From NCBI GenBank assembly GCA_049509675.1, contig JBEKZQ010000181.1, forward strand, positions 1 to 11,760: DNA of 11,760 nucleotides, read 5' to 3'. Numbering within the stretch: the stretch's first letter is position 1; each line of letters starts with the position of its first letter. Made by a program: the position numbers and the translations under genes. Below are positions 11,654 through 11,760 of this stretch, piece by piece. Source of the stretch: JBEKZQ01 sp049509675. GTDB lineage: Bacteria; Planctomycetota; Planctomycetia; Pirellulales; Thermoguttaceae. The notes beneath the pieces were generated by a model. It saw nothing but the letters and a program-made list of their open reading frames with translations, did not search any database and had not been told where the DNA came from.

Positions 11654-11760
11654 ATGACGAACGCTGAAATTGCCGCTGTCTTCGAGCAGGTTGCCGACCT
11701 CCTGGAGTTCCAGGGAGCCAACCAGTTCCGGGTCCGCGCCTATCGCAACGCGGCGCGGAC
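11654..11760 (+). CDS. PolX-family DNA polymerase/3'-5' exonuclease, N-terminal fragment
   Basis: Only the first 35 codons are inside the window: MTNAEIAAVFEQVADLLEFQ, followed by GANQFRVRAYRNAAR. This is the characteristic opening helix-hairpin-helix (8-kDa-like) domain of bacterial family X DNA polymerases, which bind gapped DNA and work in base-excision repair. Such proteins usually run to about 570 residues with a C-terminal PHP domain, which cannot be checked here. The ATG at 11654 is chosen because the family N-terminus begins exactly there. An AGGGGGA lies 8 bases upstream, but inside the arm of the preceding hairpin. It follows the GTPase gene on the same strand. Confidence 0.85.
   Translation, partial: MTNAEIAAVFEQVADLLEFQGANQFRVRAYRNAAR

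Overview
This window is GC-rich DNA from a bacterium, most likely a member of Planctomycetota (Pirellulales-like). The pointers are a secreted cysteine-rich protein with the YRTVYEP/VPYTSY style of planctomycete envelope proteins, a free-standing RNA polymerase alpha C-terminal-domain protein, a DUF3592 membrane protein, a DRG-like TGS GTPase, frequent GTG and TTG starts, and many short palindromic intergenic repeats. The assignment comes from protein style only; there is no rRNA or tRNA in the window.

Layout. Positions 1-224 (minus) hold the N-terminus of a secreted protein, divergent from an orphan iron-type ABC solute-binding lipoprotein (311-1345, plus). This lipoprotein converges on a minus-strand block: a YceH/DUF480 double winged-helix protein (1454-2293), a GNAT-toxin/DUF1778-antitoxin pair (2377-3203) with a strong promoter and an embedded operator palindrome, and a UvrD/PcrA helicase (3267-5522). 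A 405-base divergent intergenic region (5523-5927) carries two copies of a palindromic repeat and opposing promoter candidates.

From 5928 everything is on the plus strand. A likely operon contains a stand-alone alpha-CTD protein, a four-TM DUF3592 protein with a cytosolic beta-rich domain, a small arrestin-like protein overlapping it by GTGA, and a P-loop ATPase. A four-helix-bundle S23/IVP-type gene sits between the last two. It is flanked by 7-bp repeat arrays in inverted orientation, which reach into the coding ends of both the preceding gene and the S23 gene. This looks like a cassette inserted into the operon, and its layout recalls 23S rRNA intervening sequences. It is the most unusual structure in the window.

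After a 421-base gap with a large imperfect palindrome comes the secreted cysteine-rich protein (9449-10378), then a DRG-type TGS GTPase (10562-11554) and the start of a PolX-family DNA polymerase (11654 onward), whose Shine-Dalgarno lies in the arm of a common hairpin repeat.

How they work together: the antitoxin-toxin pair is a self-contained autoregulated module. The alpha-CTD, DUF3592, arrestin-like and ATPase genes may form one membrane-linked system of unknown function. The remaining genes look like independent housekeeping or envelope functions.
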